Origin: Haliclystus octoradiatus
Lineage: Eukaryota > Cnidaria > Staurozoa > Stauromedusae > Haliclystidae
Direction: 5' to 3'
Length of the DNA stretch: 64,000 nt
Assembly: GCA_916610825.1 (NCBI GenBank)
Contig: OU744453.1
Coordinates: forward strand, 19,955,301 to 20,019,300
In this document: one piece after another, positions 20,701 to 35,713 of the stretch
Position numbering within the stretch: the first letter of the stretch is position 1
Layout: every line of letters starts with the position of its first letter
Program-made: the position numbers and the translations under genes
Notes under the pieces: generated by a model
Told to the model about the DNA's origin: nothing
Databases searched by the model: none
Seen by the model: only the letters and a program-made list of their open reading frames with translations

Positions 20701-23700
20701 AAGTACAGTTCGAAAGTTAGTCAGAAATTGTTTGCTGTGTATGAAGTTAAAAAGGCCCATGGCTCATCAATTTATGTCTGCCCTTCCCTCCTCACGTGTA
20801 ATGCCCTATTTGCCCCCCTTTGCTAATTGTGGTATTGATTATTTTGGACCCCTTCAAGTAAAGGTTGGAAGATCTATTGTGAAGCGTTATGGTTGTTTGT
20901 TTTCTTGCTTCAATACAAGAGCCATTCACATAGAAATTGCGAACAATTTAGAAACAGATTCTTTTATTAATGCACTAAGGCGGTTTATGGCCAGAAGAGG
21001 TTCACCGAGATCTATTTACAGCGACAATGGTTCTAATTTTAAAGGTGCTGAAAAAGAGTTGAGTGTTTGGCTAAAGAGCTTTGACCACAAAAAGATTGGC
21101 TATTGTCTGAGGAAAGTTGGTACATCATGGAACTTCAATACGCCCTATGCAAGTCATCATGGAGGAGTCTGGGAAAGGATGATACGTAGTGCCAGAAGTA
21201 TAATGAGAGCAGTTATTGGGGATTCATTATTGGTTGATGAAACGTTAACAACATTTATGGCTGAAATAGAATGCATTATCAACAGCAGACCATTGACAAG
21301 TATCAGTGACGACCCTAAAGATTTAGAGGCATTAACACCTAGTCACCTGCTACTACAGATACAATCAGCAAATACACCTCTTGGAGACATAACAGATAAA
21401 GATAGTTTATCAAGAAAAAGATGGAGGCAAGTGCAACATTTGACTCAGCACTATTGGATAAGATGGATTAAAGAGTATCTACCGACTCTCCAACGGCGAA
21501 TGAAGTGGACAGACAAGACAAGCAACTTCAAGATTGGCGACCTAGTCCTAGTCAAAGATGAAAATAAGCAGAGACACCATTGGCCATTGGGACGGGTAAT
21601 TGCGCTTTTTCCCAGCAAAGACGGTTGTGTGCGCTCTGTGCAAGTTAAATTGAGAGACAGTGAGTTTAAGCGTCCTGTTGCAAAAATCGTAAACTTAGAA
21701 GAAGAGCTTTAATTTATAAGATGTTTTAAGTTGAGCATTTAATAATGCTCGGAGGCCGGTGTAAACGATGGATCGTTTGTTTGTGATGCGCATGCGCAGT
21801 TTATATTAATTTTCTTCTTATATTGTACACTTTTTATGCGCTTGCGCACTAGTTAAATGTTACGCCTTTTTTACATAAGTAATATTATAATTGTTTTATA
21901 AATCAGTTCGTGTAAGTCTCCCCAGAGTTCGGAGCTGCGCAATTGAAAGTATATGTATTGAAAGTCTTCACCGAGTTGAAGCATTATTAAATTACAGTTG
22001 GTTTATCTGCAGTTGTAAAGTATTGGTTGCGGACAAACACGAAGGTATTTATCATACAGATATATTTGTTCGTTAATTAGTATGTATATTTGAATTGATA
22101 ACTTGTAACATTTACTATTGTTAATTTAGAAAAACCAGTCAGATATTGACAATTTGATATTAAGAAAATACATGTTTGAAAATACAAGAAGTTGGTATTT
22201 TGACTGCGTTGATCTCGCCAATGAATTATGCAACCAATCAGTGTAACAGAGTTTACAATCCCATCGGGCCCAAAACTTCTCTGTCCTGATCAAACACCAA
22301 AAGTTGAAGATAACTGTCTCTGTATACAGTATTCATGATTTGTTAGGACATGAATAAATGGACAAGCATTAAAATAACTCTCTTATTTCTACTCTTAGAA
22401 AACGGACATCACAATATTCATTTGCCATTTCTTCCCGCTTTCAGTGCCGACTGGAGACATTTCAAGGAAGATTTGTCAACCCCCAATAACCCCATGCTAG
22501 GGACCACCCTATTAAGCAGTCAGATTATAATCAATTCCCCCTCAAAACTATATATGTTACCAATGTGGACCAGTTTGCAAATAATGGCTTTTTCTGAGGA
22601 ATTCTTGGGAGCAGCCCCGGAATGTTTGTGTTTGTGCGCTTACGGTAAACAAATGTTTTCATTCTTGAAATTCTCCACAGGTAGAAATGCAGGCAGCGTC
22701 CAACGTAAGTAGGAATCCTAAGAGTATATTCAGAAGTAAATAAATTTTTTTACTTTTTTAATGATTTATTGGTCAAACATCAACAACAAAAATTTCTGAG
22801 GAAAATATTGAAATGCCTTCAGGATTCCAGAAAGCTGAACCTTTTGTTGGACCCTGGTTGCAGGATATCCTGTGTGTACAGTAGGCTACTAACACCTCCT
22901 GGGCAGTTCCATAATCTTGGAAATACGATTCAGGGAGTCTTTTTGCTTTAATTTAAATAATCACGCTACTTTTTCTCAAAAATCGACATTCATTTTAAAG
23001 ATCTCAATAATGTCTATCGATTCATCTAATAAAATATGATATATTTATTAAATTGAATCGCCAGTAAATGATTTTACACCTGTAACGGAAATACACAGAA
23101 AAGGTCAAATTTCCAAACACAATTTCATAATTGAATCAAAACTCTGCGAATTTGGAGGGCACAATAAAATCAAACATAACAACTTAGTAAGTATGAATAG
23201 ATAGTCTTTCCTATCATGTACTTATTTAATTAAAAACATCTTGGAGAAAAAATATACAGTACAAGCAAGCAATGAATGTAACGGAAATATTTGCCTTGTG
23301 TAAAGGAAATTCTTCTCTGAAATTACAATGTCACGGATATATTGGTTTGAACAAAATTAATGTTTTAAACTAAATCTTCCCAACACATATCTAAATAATA
23401 AAGTGCATCTTGACTATTTTCAGTACAATACTTATTACTCAATATTGCTTAAACCAACAACTTAAGTTGGAAATAACAAATCAAATCATTAGACTTCATG
23501 AAAAATATCTGTTTTAAATCACGCTGGATGACAACAGCCAAAATCTGTCTATGCTGCCGCGCGCTATTGACCGTCTATTGTTATTTACCACAGAACAATA
23601 TTTCAATATTTCCGTATCAGAAGGGCCGCTGTTGATGATGATCACTTGCTCCCCCCATTTACGCGGGCTTCAATTACAATCGGAAAAATAACATGGAACT

Positions 23701-26700
23701 GCATGGAAGGAAAACAAACAGCAAAATGTTACAGAAACATTGTATTCTAAGGGGAATGCTATGAATATGGAAGTAATTTTTATTACAGCGATCCTTTATT
23801 TTTTGATATCAAATTTTATCATTTTTGCTGTAACGGAAATATGGACGGCTGACATAAGAAACAAGCTCTGTGATTTTGTTTTAGTTTGAATTATTGACAA
23901 AAAGTTTTCATTTATATCGATAATAGTTCTTCTTTCAATTGGATCAATAGTTCTTCTTTCAATTGGATCAATAGTTCTTCTTTCAATTGGATCAATAGTT
24001 TTTGATTTTTATTCTTATCATTTTGTATGAATTATTCATGTTTTAGTTTTGGTTGATTTCATCGTGTGACCAAGCTAGCTTTCTAGCTAGTTTAGCGCCT
24101 GCTAGTTTTTCTTCCAGATATTTTTATTAATTAAGAGAACAATTAAAGCATGTACCAACACATAGATATCAAATTTACTTGGAAAATATTAACTTGAAAA
24201 TGTTCAACAAAGGTTCATCTGTTATGGAATTGCCCCCCTTCTGGATGGAATTTCAGCCTTTATTTGCCTCTAAGATATTGTATTCACAGACCTAGCAATT
24301 AGCATGTTGTGAGATCACATTTTGTGGCTACGAAATGAATTGACAAACATGATCAATTTGTGTGTCATTTATTCATAACTATGATGCATCAAATTCATAC
24401 AGGGTGAAACTGTTAATACGAATCACCTGAAGGTTATAGAGGTTGCAAATAGGCCTATTTATAGCAACTACTTTAGCAGTAGATTATACACAAGTTATTT
24501 TCAATCAACGCTATATTCAATTGCCACCTGTAGGCCTATATAGTGGTCAATCAATCTCACAGATGGCTGTTATATACAGGTTTAACTTTATAACCAATCA
24601 ACTATTTATGAATGATAATGCTTAAAATAACTGAACACATCTTTTAAGGTTGTTTTTCTCTTTTCTTCAGACCAGATGTGTTTTCAAGAGCTCAATCCAA
24701 CCAAGATCTATTTTCTGTTCCTCCCCCTCCCCCTGATTATGAAGATATGACGTCACCAAGATACTTCTATGATGATACTTTATTGCCGCAACCTGATGAT
24801 GAATATGATCTAACATCAAAAAGAAATGACATTACATCATGGACAAAAGATCCATTTTCCTTACCTGAAGACCTTTATGGTGATGAGATTGATAATGAGA
24901 TTGATAGTCAAATACCTTTATTTGACAATGAAACGGATGATGAAGAAGTTAGAAGTCTTCAAATTGAAAATGGAACTTCAAATTCTTACAGAAATGCAAT
25001 TGTTGAAAAAGGTGTGATTTAGATGTTAAATCGGCCCGCTCAAAATAGTAGGCATTGTGTTGCTTTTCAATGTCTGAAAAAGCCATTTAGACAGTGCTCT
25101 TACTTGGCGTGTCCTTGAAACCACTTGACAGCATGACACATTTGATATGTTGATTGATGAGTACTGTGTCTATTTACTGCAGTGTAAATGGCCCGGTTAC
25201 AAGTCGTGTGTTGTTGACTCATGTTTAGCTATTGAATTAAACAGAGAAATTATATTTACTTGAATAACTTGCTTTGTTGTTAACATCTTCCTCACATAGA
25301 CTATAGTCTTACAGATCTATAACCAACTATATCTTCAGAAAGTTGGAACAGGCTTAGCCTACTTTTTAACAATTTTCGTAAACATCTCAGGGTTTGTTCC
25401 AAATGTTTACAATTCTTCGTCAGTGAATCTAGAAACTCCAATTATGCATTCAATCAACCGTAAGTTTCATTCAACATAATGCTGCCATCAAGTCTACTAA
25501 ATGCTAAATATAGCTGCTTTTGAAAATAATTTCTTTTGTTTTCTTTTAAGATGATAATAACGAGTTTGAGAATGGATTAAAATCAACAAAGGAAATACGT
25601 ATCTTTTTTCCCAGTTAATAATTGCTGCAATATATTTAATACAACGTCAAAGATTGTAGGCCTACTTTGATAAGACAGTTCTAAGGAAGCTTAATAAATA
25701 TAATAATATGATTAGTGGATTGTCTGATTTATTGAAATGCCAGGATATCTCAATTTATCTTTTAACGTATAAAGGTGTTATAATCATTTCTATTTTGTTA
25801 TTGGAGTTCAAACTTTTCAAAATTCTTAACACGAATTCAGCTGAGCCTTACCGATCTGTCTTCCCCTTTACAAATTTCAATTTGGTGCAGTCAAAAGTTT
25901 TGAATGATGTAGGCTATCAACAATGATTATCTTATTTTAAATCATTGAATCCATTTGTTAGGGATTAGGACAAGGGACTTGGGTTCAATCAATGGCAGCA
26001 ATATTATTGGTCGGTGTCAGGAAGGGCATCCGGCCATAAAATGTGCACACGTTTTAATGGAAAATAGTAATCAATTAACCAGCTACCCCAGTGAAAAATG
26101 CCTCCGGCTTGCCAGGTTTATATATAAATGAGAAATCACCCCCCCCCAAAAAAAAAAAATATATATATATATATATAGGCCTATTGTAGCCTACCCTCTG
26201 GTCATAAGTAGTTGTTTACGCTGGTATTAGTCATAATCTTAATATTCACAGGGAGTCAAGTACTATGTTTAATGCGTACAATGCACGGCTGCTGTACCCA
26301 AGGCCCCCAAAGTAAAAATCCTGGAATCCTAGATTCCGGAAGTCTAGAGCAAATTCAGAAGAAAATTGCGAAATACCTCTAGGATTCCAGAAGGCTAAAC
26401 CTTTTGTCGAACCCTGGCTGTGCCCTTAAATGTTCATGGTATCTAAGTATGGGATAGGCTGTCACAAAGTGTAGGATCCTGGGAACGTGGTTCCGGAAGG
26501 CAATAAAAATTCAGAATGATTTCAATTATTAATTATTTATTTTATTTTTTATTTGAAATTGTGACTGTTAGATTTCCAATCTGTTAGCATTTGAAATGAG
26601 TGTCAACTGGAATCATGATGTGTCACATAATGATTTAGAGGCTTATATGAAATATTCTTAATTCAAAACACACCTGGTTTGATGTACACTTACCCTCATC

Positions 26701-29700
26701 AATACGCATATGCTTCTACTGTTGCTGTTGTGTATTTTAATACAGATGATGTATCACGATAAACCGGTTGTTGTATGTGCTCCAACTGGATCTGGAAAAA
26801 CAGCATTATTTGAATTAGCAATAATTCGTTTGTTGTTACGAGAGAAAACATCACAAAGCAAATTGTACAAAACTATTTATAGTAAGTAACTACTTCTGAC
26901 TCCTCTGACTAGCCGCGCCATGCAAATAATTTGTTGAGCTCATGAACAGCTTGTGCATTTTACAAACTTCCATGGACTGTCCATGAACACCTATTACACA
27001 TTCATGAACTGTTCAGTAACATCTGCCTTATGAACAGTTCATGAACGTTACAACTTTTCACAAACTGTTCAACAACGCGTTACAAACAGCTTGTGAATAG
27101 TTCATGATCTTTTCAAACTTTCATGATTTGTTCATTAACATGTTACACACAGTTCATTGACAATTCATGCATGCTAGATAGCCAAATTTTCATGGACTTT
27201 GTCATGAACTGTCCATGACTATTTTCACAGGGCAAGGATCAATTCTGCTTTGTAGTCTTGCTTTTAAATCAATGAACATTTTCTGCCTGGTGCTGAATTC
27301 ATCAGAAATGTTGGTCATTCAGTGTTATCACTATCCATAAAGGTCAATCAATAGAAACTGATTATTTAATACTTGAATATTTGTTTATTTCAGTGGCTCC
27401 CATCAAGGCACTCTGTTCAGAGAGATACAATGACTGGAGTACTAAATTTGGTAAACTAAACATCAAATGTGTTGAGGTGACTGGTGACAGTGATGTAGAT
27501 GATCTTCATCAATTTCAAGATGCTCATATTGTATTCACAACGCCAGTAAGATATAATCCACTTCTTACTCAAAATATTTAGGAAAACTGGTTGTATATAT
27601 ATTTCAATGAAATTTCAAACTTTGATTAGACAATGTCATGGAAATGAGAACTGAACGTTGAAGTTAGCCCAAGAATGAAATTAGATACTTTATGCTTTGG
27701 GATTGTGATATCTATGTCAAACTATCAGCATCATAGACGTGAATCCTGCAAATTGACAATTCTCCTCCTAGAAAGCATGCACTACATACTTGGACAATTA
27801 TTAGCTAGGTATGGCTAAGAAATATATATTGACTTAAGTAATTATCAGAGCCTTAACTTGGCCATAAACTATCAATGGAAAGGATATAACATCTTCCTTT
27901 GTTGAATTACATGCATGCTACGAATGTGTTGAATATGTTGTTCTGTCAATGAAAACATAAAACTAAGCTATTTCAAATAAATCTTACTATTTGATCCCTG
28001 TGAAACATTTGTTGAGTTTATGAACTGTTCACGAACGATAAATGACCCAAATTTTATGACATGTTATGAAATGTTTCATGAACTGACTTCACAAGTGCAA
28101 TGTTTGTCATTTCACAGATTACTTGCACAGCATTTTTATTTTATAATCATATAGATGTTTACAAATATAAGAATGTGGCATTAGACTTCTTTCAAGTAAC
28201 ATGCATTGCTATAAAAGAGAAAGGCTTGACAAACAAAGAAGAAATGTTCATTACAAAATATTTTCTATCAAAGTTGTCAAAAACCCTTATTCATAGTTTT
28301 CAAAAAGTATCATTGTGATTAGTCTGTAGCAGCTAATTTTATATCTTTGATTTGCTATTGTAGGAAAAATGGGACAGTCTAACAAGAAAATGGAAAGATA
28401 ACAAAACATTGATGCAAGCTATAAGACTATTTCTAATTGATGAGGTATTTAGTTTTATTAAATGCGTCTTCACAGTTGAATAATATAATTTGGTCATTAT
28501 AAGATGATTCATAATCATAAGTTGTAATACTACAATGTAATGGAGATGACAGAGAAATACTATGCAAGCTAGTTAATTTTCAACTTGTTTTACAATTATT
28601 CTTATGTGTAAGCTACAAGCTTTTCTCTGGTTGTTGATCCTTAACCCTACATAAATGTCTGTTTTCCTGTCCAATTTACCTTATATGTTATTATAGTAAT
28701 TAATCGGTCCTTTGAAATAGTTGTATGTAAGGTTCAGAGGTTTTTGAATATGACGATTATGATCTAGCTTACCGGTACCAATAATTATATGAACGTAATC
28801 CATGTGAGTCAAACTTTTTTACGCTAGGTTCATTTATTAGGAGATGGTGTCCGTGGTGCTACAATTGAAGCTGTCATCAGCAGAATGAAAACGGTTCAGT
28901 TATCAATTGCTAAAGAGCACAAATGCATGGATCAACCTTTGCCTTTGAGATTTGTAGCTGTGTCTGCAACAATACCAAATGTGGAAGATGTGAGTCAATT
29001 GATATTCTGAGATATGTTCCATATTCAAGATATGTCAAGACATAGACATTTGAAATGGATCAGTTTAATTCTTTATTTCACTTTATAGACTATTTTAATA
29101 GTGATAAGTCTCCTCAAACGTAAACTTCCACCACTTAACAGATTTCTGACTGCACATCTTTGTTAAAAGTAATAGCAGTTGGCAGTTGCATTTTCACGAG
29201 TTTGTTTGCAGAATTATTAGGATATGAAGCTGTTTAACATGGTTGATCATTGAAGCTTAATTATCCTTTATATGTTTGTTAGCTAGACGGAAAATCAATT
29301 CATTTGTTATAAACATTTTTAGGTTTCTGAATGGCTATCAACATCAGAATACCCAGCCATTTACCACTGGTAAGCTAATAAGTACACTAACTAATTTATG
29401 TATTTTGAATTACACAAGCTAAAATTAAATAACATGTTTTTCTGTTTTAGTATGGGAGAAGAATTCCGTCCTGTTCGGCTGAGAAAAGTTATTCTTGGCT
29501 ACCCGTGTAATCAGAATACATCTGAATTCCGTTTTGATTTATCACTGAATTATAAACTCAGCAGTGTTATTCAAACGTACTCAGATTGCAAACCTACCAT
29601 AGTGGTAAGTAGATGTGTTTGACTGCAAGAACCTGTTTAAGATAGTTTTATGAACATCAACAACAATCTCATAATTTAATCAACAAAGAACTTTTTCATC

Positions 29701-32700
29701 AACCATTTCATTGACTCAAAATTAATATTGATTGATTATCAAAACAGTAATTCCAGTTCTCAGGGATTATGAATATTACTGATTGGCCATTTTACAAAGA
29801 AATACAAACAATTTACAGATAGTTCATGAATCAGTTTGTGAACATTGGAAAAGGTTCATGAATTATCAACCAAAACTTCATTGTGAAGTTTGTGAACTTC
29901 TAAGTGGCAGGGAATAGTGTATCTAATCACATAGCTCAAAAAGAATTCAATTCTGATTTGCTGAGGAAATTGCAATTTTTATGCAATTCAGTTTCAAACT
30001 TTTTAGAATTGCTGTGAGTGCAAAAAGTAAATTTAAAAATCAATTGGTTGATAGAACAACGAAAACAAGGTCAGAAAAATGAAGACAATGGTAATGCGGA
30101 ATTGGAACATGGTTGTTCGAAGTAATATTTCATTTGATGACGTGATCATGTCGCGTAAACATTATTCCATACTTCTCTTTGTGAGTTTTATGCATTTATA
30201 TGATTAAAAGGTAATCATACCATTTCTTGTGCAATTCGGGATTAATTTTCACTTTTTGCATTTTTCAAATGTTTGAATTTGCACTTGCTGTAAAGGATCG
30301 TGCAATTTTGAAACTTTTTGAAAACTCGCTCAACATCAGTTATACAAGGCTCCGTCGAGACGAGAACAATAGAATGTTTCGTTCATCATTTAGCCAGGGT
30401 TTAACAATTTCCCAACCAACATAAAATGAATTAACAAGCTACTTGCTCAATTATCACAATTTGTTTCTGCGCATTCTTGATAGTTTTGCTCTACAAGGAA
30501 AAGTGTTTGTCAAGCTGCAACTACTCTTGTGAAGGATGCCAGATTCATTTTTGATGGAGACCACAAGACAAGGTAGACTTACTCAACAATATACATCTAA
30601 TGTAGTAATGACATAGTCTAACAGGGAGGTATATAGACCGATTTTGAAGTATTATGCCTAACAGATCATGGTGTAACATGATCATCTTTAATTATCAATT
30701 TAACTGATATTCCTGGTGAAGCTTGATATTCTTCTTCTTATAGAATAGACACAAAGTTGTGGCAAAAGCCTTTTCCGTTACTCGGAATTCCGTTCCATTA
30801 TTCTATATTATGCTCTGTCTTGACAAACATTGAGCACTCTCACATACATGTGTTCACCTCATATTATATTATATTATTATCCTTCTTCTTATAAATAATT
30901 GGCTGAAACGGCACATCACCTTTAACATACAATTTAGCTCCCTAGGGGTTCCGCTATAAACAGATTTTACTGTAGTGAATGATGACATCCGATTGCTGTA
31001 ACACTTAATTGATATATTTTAATGTTTTTAAAGGTTGTTGACCCATTCTAGCTTCATCAAAGATTCAAAGCTAAGAGGTTGGATTTCAGTATCAGTAACT
31101 CATCTAAATTAGGCCAATCATAATTTTTATCAACTATCAACTTGACCATTTGTTCTGATTTCTTTTTTTTAAGATTTGATCTTAAATGGAGTTGGATTTC
31201 ATCACGCTGGGCTTGAGACAAATGACAGAAGACAAATTGAGACAATGTTTAGTAGAGGGGATCTACCAGTTTTATGTAAGTGTGTGAAATAATATATAAT
31301 GTTAAATATTTGTTGAATTTGAGTATTTGTTGTCTGATGATCGTTTAATAACGTGAAACTTGGAGTTACAACTAAAGAATGTGTCTTTCTTGACCTTCTC
31401 ATTATTATTATTATTTACGCTCTGCTATTCACTGGCATTGAGCACTATCCAATTGCCAATATTAAGTTTTAATATTTCTAATATTATTTCTATATATATT
31501 TATATATTTATATATAATAATAATTAAATAAATAATAATTTGATTGTTTGAACAATCAATTCTTTAGCTTACTATATCTCATAGGTCTCTTTGTTTTGTT
31601 ATTTCTTCTCATTCCTCTCAAGCAATTCATTAACTGTTCATGAAAATTGGGCCATTTAAGGTTCATGAACAGTTCATTGAAGTTCTTAAAGTGGTTCATG
31701 AACTCAACACATTTGTTTGCAGGGGTTTACTTGATGCAATAAAGTTGGAAAAGTTTTCTTTTTTATTTAAGTAAAATAAAAATAAATTATCTTCTCTTCT
31801 TAGCTTTCAGTACATCTTCATTATACAGGTTATTTTAATTATTAGTGTACTAAACTGGGCAAGCTAATAACGTACAGATTGCAATGGCTATTCAATGTTG
31901 ATTCTAAGTTTAGCACATTTATGCTACGATCAACAAATTATGCTTCAGATAGGGACCAAACACAATGTCTGTATATTAAGGGATCTATAAGCCAATGCGA
32001 CAGCCAATTGACATTATTCCGTTTATTAAATTGCGTATATTCTTTTTTAGTTTGTACAAGCACACTTGCAATGGGGGTAAGTTTCAGTTCTTGGTATATA
32101 TTCTAAAATGTAAATGTATATACAGTATTCTAAAATAGTCAAATTGTTGATATCACATTGATTGCTTTGTGTCAAGTGGCAACAGTTTATATGCTTTGAT
32201 GGCCCTAAAAAGCAAACGAATGGGGATGTCTTCAGAATAGCAGTGGGGGCTGAATTATACCATGTGGGGGTAGATTTAAAAATCAATAGTCTATGTGTAG
32301 TTAATAAGTAGTTATATGTTAAGGTAGCTTTTTAGCTATTTTAGGTTTCAAACTGTATATAGACATTTCTAATGAAATTAAGTATAGTATTTTAAAAGAC
32401 ATTAGAAAATTATGGGATGAAAATAGAAACGTAAATGGATTAAAAGGGTGAGAAATTGAAAATATTTCATTGTTGATCTTTGCGACTTGATGAATTCAAG
32501 CTTGAAATCAGTCTGGGCCTGTAGATATATTTTAAAATTCTAAAATGACTAATAAAGCTGATGATCATGATATTGCTTTGCTAGGTCAATCTACCTGCTC
32601 ATCTTGTTATTGTCAAATCAACCATGCATTACATACGTGGATTGTATGAAGAGTATGGTGAATCTCAAATACTGCAGATGATAGGACGCGCTGGGAGACC

Positions 32701-35680
32701 ACAGGTAATATCAACTATGTCAACTAAATCAGTTTGAATTGTTTTGTTGTTAATACCAATGTAGGCCCTGTACTTGTCTATATCTGTTGATATGCATATG
32801 CTGGTAACTTCTTTGCCTCCTATGGCCCTTGATCAACACTAATCAACAGACAGCAGAGACTAAACAACTAATGCAATGGCCTATCTTTCTATTATATCAA
32901 ATCTGATTCAATTAATTTGATTGGTTTAGAGATATGACCCCAGATCACTATATCAACACCCAGTTTAAGATTACAATCAATCTTTCAATTTGAGGTTGAT
33001 GCCACAAATGAGAAATTCCAATTTGATCAGGATTTAAAAGAAACATTGACAAAGACAATTTCTACATAAGCCACGTCTTTATGGCACATTCAAAGGCATT
33101 ACAGGAGAAGCTCAAAAGAAAATTCACTTGCCGGAGTGGATCATGACAAACGCGATGGCTTCCAACATTACAAAAAAAATGTGTTCGGCTTGTGATGCAA
33201 GTAAGACGCTTGTCTCACAGTGAACCATTAATGAAAAAACTTAACATTTCTTCGTATTGATGATTTGTGTTTGCAAAAGTCTGCCTCACTTCTCCAAAAA
33301 TGTGCCATAGACAAATATCCCCCTCTCATGAAGTCAATTTTTCATTTCAAACCTGTTCATTTCGGCAAAAAAGATGTTTTCTTCTTACTACAGTATTTGC
33401 AAAAAGTTCAAATTTGCAGTCAATGCCATCTTGTAGATTACCATCATCATGGAACAGCAGCATCCCCTCTGTGGATTTACTTGTCACTGCTGAGCATTTC
33501 TCAGCAGACTTGAGGTTCCATCAAACTGATCAATATTATAGCCAATGTACCATCAAAAACTGCAATGTTTGCACTTTTTCTTCTTCCGCTCAAATCTGAT
33601 TTCTAGTCTTTCTTTATATTTTCAATTGCTGTATATATAGATTCCCAACTATTATTATTATCATCAGTTTCTCATCTACATTTAATGTGTATATACAATA
33701 GTATGATTTTGTATGATTTGTTTGTATCAATACAGTATGCTTGTAGTAAAATTCTTTAAACAATTAATGATGTAAATTAAACATGCGTCCCTTAAACAGA
33801 CAAGCAATACTGCTTAAGAGGTGACGTCAACAATGTTTAGTAATTGCACTATCTAATGCTTAAATTGTTGAAATAAAACTATCTATCTATGTTGTTCTGA
33901 TGCCTTCATTTTTTGGACTTATGTGACCTCTCATATTAATAAAGCATCGCATAGAAAACTGTGCGCCAATTGCTTAATAGTGATCACCTTGCAAAGAAAA
34001 GTTCACATTTCATAGCTGGCTGTTTCGTACAGGCTTCACTGTACAATATGTACTGTTTATTATTGTGTATATGTTAACAATTTCTGATATTTTAAGCAAG
34101 GCTAGTTGAGCTAATACTCTATGTGTTTATCTTGACATGTTTCACCGTTTAGTTTGATTCTGATGCGACAGCTGTTATCATGACAAAAAATGAAACAAAG
34201 GTAAATAGTGATAATAATAATATCCTTGAGTAAATAATATCAATGTATTCAATGTTTTAAAATATGGCTTACCTCTGTGAAAAAAGTTCATTAGCTCATG
34301 AACATGAAATTGCCCCGTGAAACTACAAACAAATGTTCATGAACTGTTCATAAACTTTTCATCAAATGTTCATGAACTTTTCATGAACTTTTCATAAACT
34401 GTTATGAACTGTTGAGTTTCTCTCACAGGGGTAAGTCCTACCTTGTGTGTCTCTAAGATACATTCAAAATTGAGTAACATCCCATATGATGCAGAATAGT
34501 AAACATTTGGATATTGAATTTATTAGAATACAGTGTTTGTATGAATGGAAACTAGAAATTGATTTTATGTGAGGATATTCAAATGAAAATTAGCACAGTA
34601 ACAGAGATGTAATAATTGACTTCAATGACTGTGATCAACAGGGTCTATCAAATAGATAGTTGTGTCAATGATTTATTTGCTGCTACATTTTATATCGAAG
34701 CCATCAGATAAATATTTACGTGTTCCAATTTAATTCACTTTAGATGAAATATGAATGCTTGGTATCTGGAACTCAAAATGTTGAAAGCAGGTAATCTTAT
34801 TACGTTTTGTATTTTATTAAATATTTTAAATGTATATGTGATCCACACTTATGGAAAAGTGTGCATTGTGGAGATCTTTAATGAAATTTAGAACGCCTGC
34901 ACTTCAAATACGCAACAATTATGCATACAGATTACTTCCCAAAACATGCTTACGGATTTTATTTACAAGTTTTTATGATTGCATAAACTAGCCTATTGCA
35001 TAAATTGTGCTTCTTTAACATCTCTCAAAACTGGGAATAATATGCCTTATTCTTGAATGTTGAATGTACTTTGTTTTAATTCATAATCTTAGTTTTACGC
35101 TGCTCTATCTAACCCAAATATCCCAACATTCTACTTCATTATTTCTCCATTTTAGCTTGCATAAAAATCTCATTGAACACATTAATGCTGAATTGGTTCT
35201 TGGAACAATCACTGATGTAACCATAGCACAGGATTGGTTGAAATCAACATTTTTATTTCAAAGAATCCAAAAAAATCCAGAATATTATGGTACGTATTTT
35301 CCCGAGCAAAACAAAGTTTGAGAATGATAGAATATGTGTTAGACGCTCTGTTATAATATGTGTTAGACGCTCTGTTTCCATTTCTGTGATGTAACTCTCA
35401 CAGGTGCACCAAAAGCATTAGAAAAGGATGCACTGACAAAGAAATTACAAGGTAAAAATAAAATGATAGCATGCGCTGACAGGTACTCTTCATAACCTTT
35501 TGCAAAACACTGATGAGTCACAAGTCACTACATCGATGTCTACCCCTGCCACAAAATGTATTGAATCCATCAACTAGTTCATGAACGTTGCATGGCGTGC
35601 TTTTTATAAACTTTTTTATGAACTGTTCATGAACAGTTCATGAAAATTGAGCCAATTGTAATGTTCATGAGATGCTTACA

Positions 35681-35713
<33 letters not shown>

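Larger units (their letters stand above)
15228..22257 (+). mobile_element. Full-length BEL/Pao LTR retrotransposon (element 2)
   Basis: The 7030-bp element has LTRs at 15228-15725 and 21760-22257 (498 bp each, about two differences by eye) and the 5-bp target duplication ATCCC at 15223-15227 and 22258-22262. A purine-rich stretch (GGAGGCCGG) abuts the 3' LTR. The interior holds one intact 1933-codon frame. It lies in HFM1 intron 1 in the sense direction. Two differences between LTRs suggest a slightly older insertion than element 1. Confidence 0.95.

Noticed and set aside
22350..22712. 120-codon plus-strand frame in HFM1 intron 1
   Set aside because: No domain, low-complexity hydrophobic start, and skipping it gives a perfect phase join between HFM1 exons 1 and 2. 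Its end resembles a splice donor (AAC|GTAAGT), but no acceptor or family similarity supports an exon.
30227..30424. 65-codon frame in HFM1 intron 11
   Set aside because: It lies between exons 11 and 12, which join in phase; it has no family similarity and is likely decayed repeat.
33265..33599. Two overlapping frames (82 and 110 codons) in HFM1 intron 16
   Set aside because: No recognisable domain, no fitting splice sites, and HFM1 exons 16 and 17 join directly in phase.
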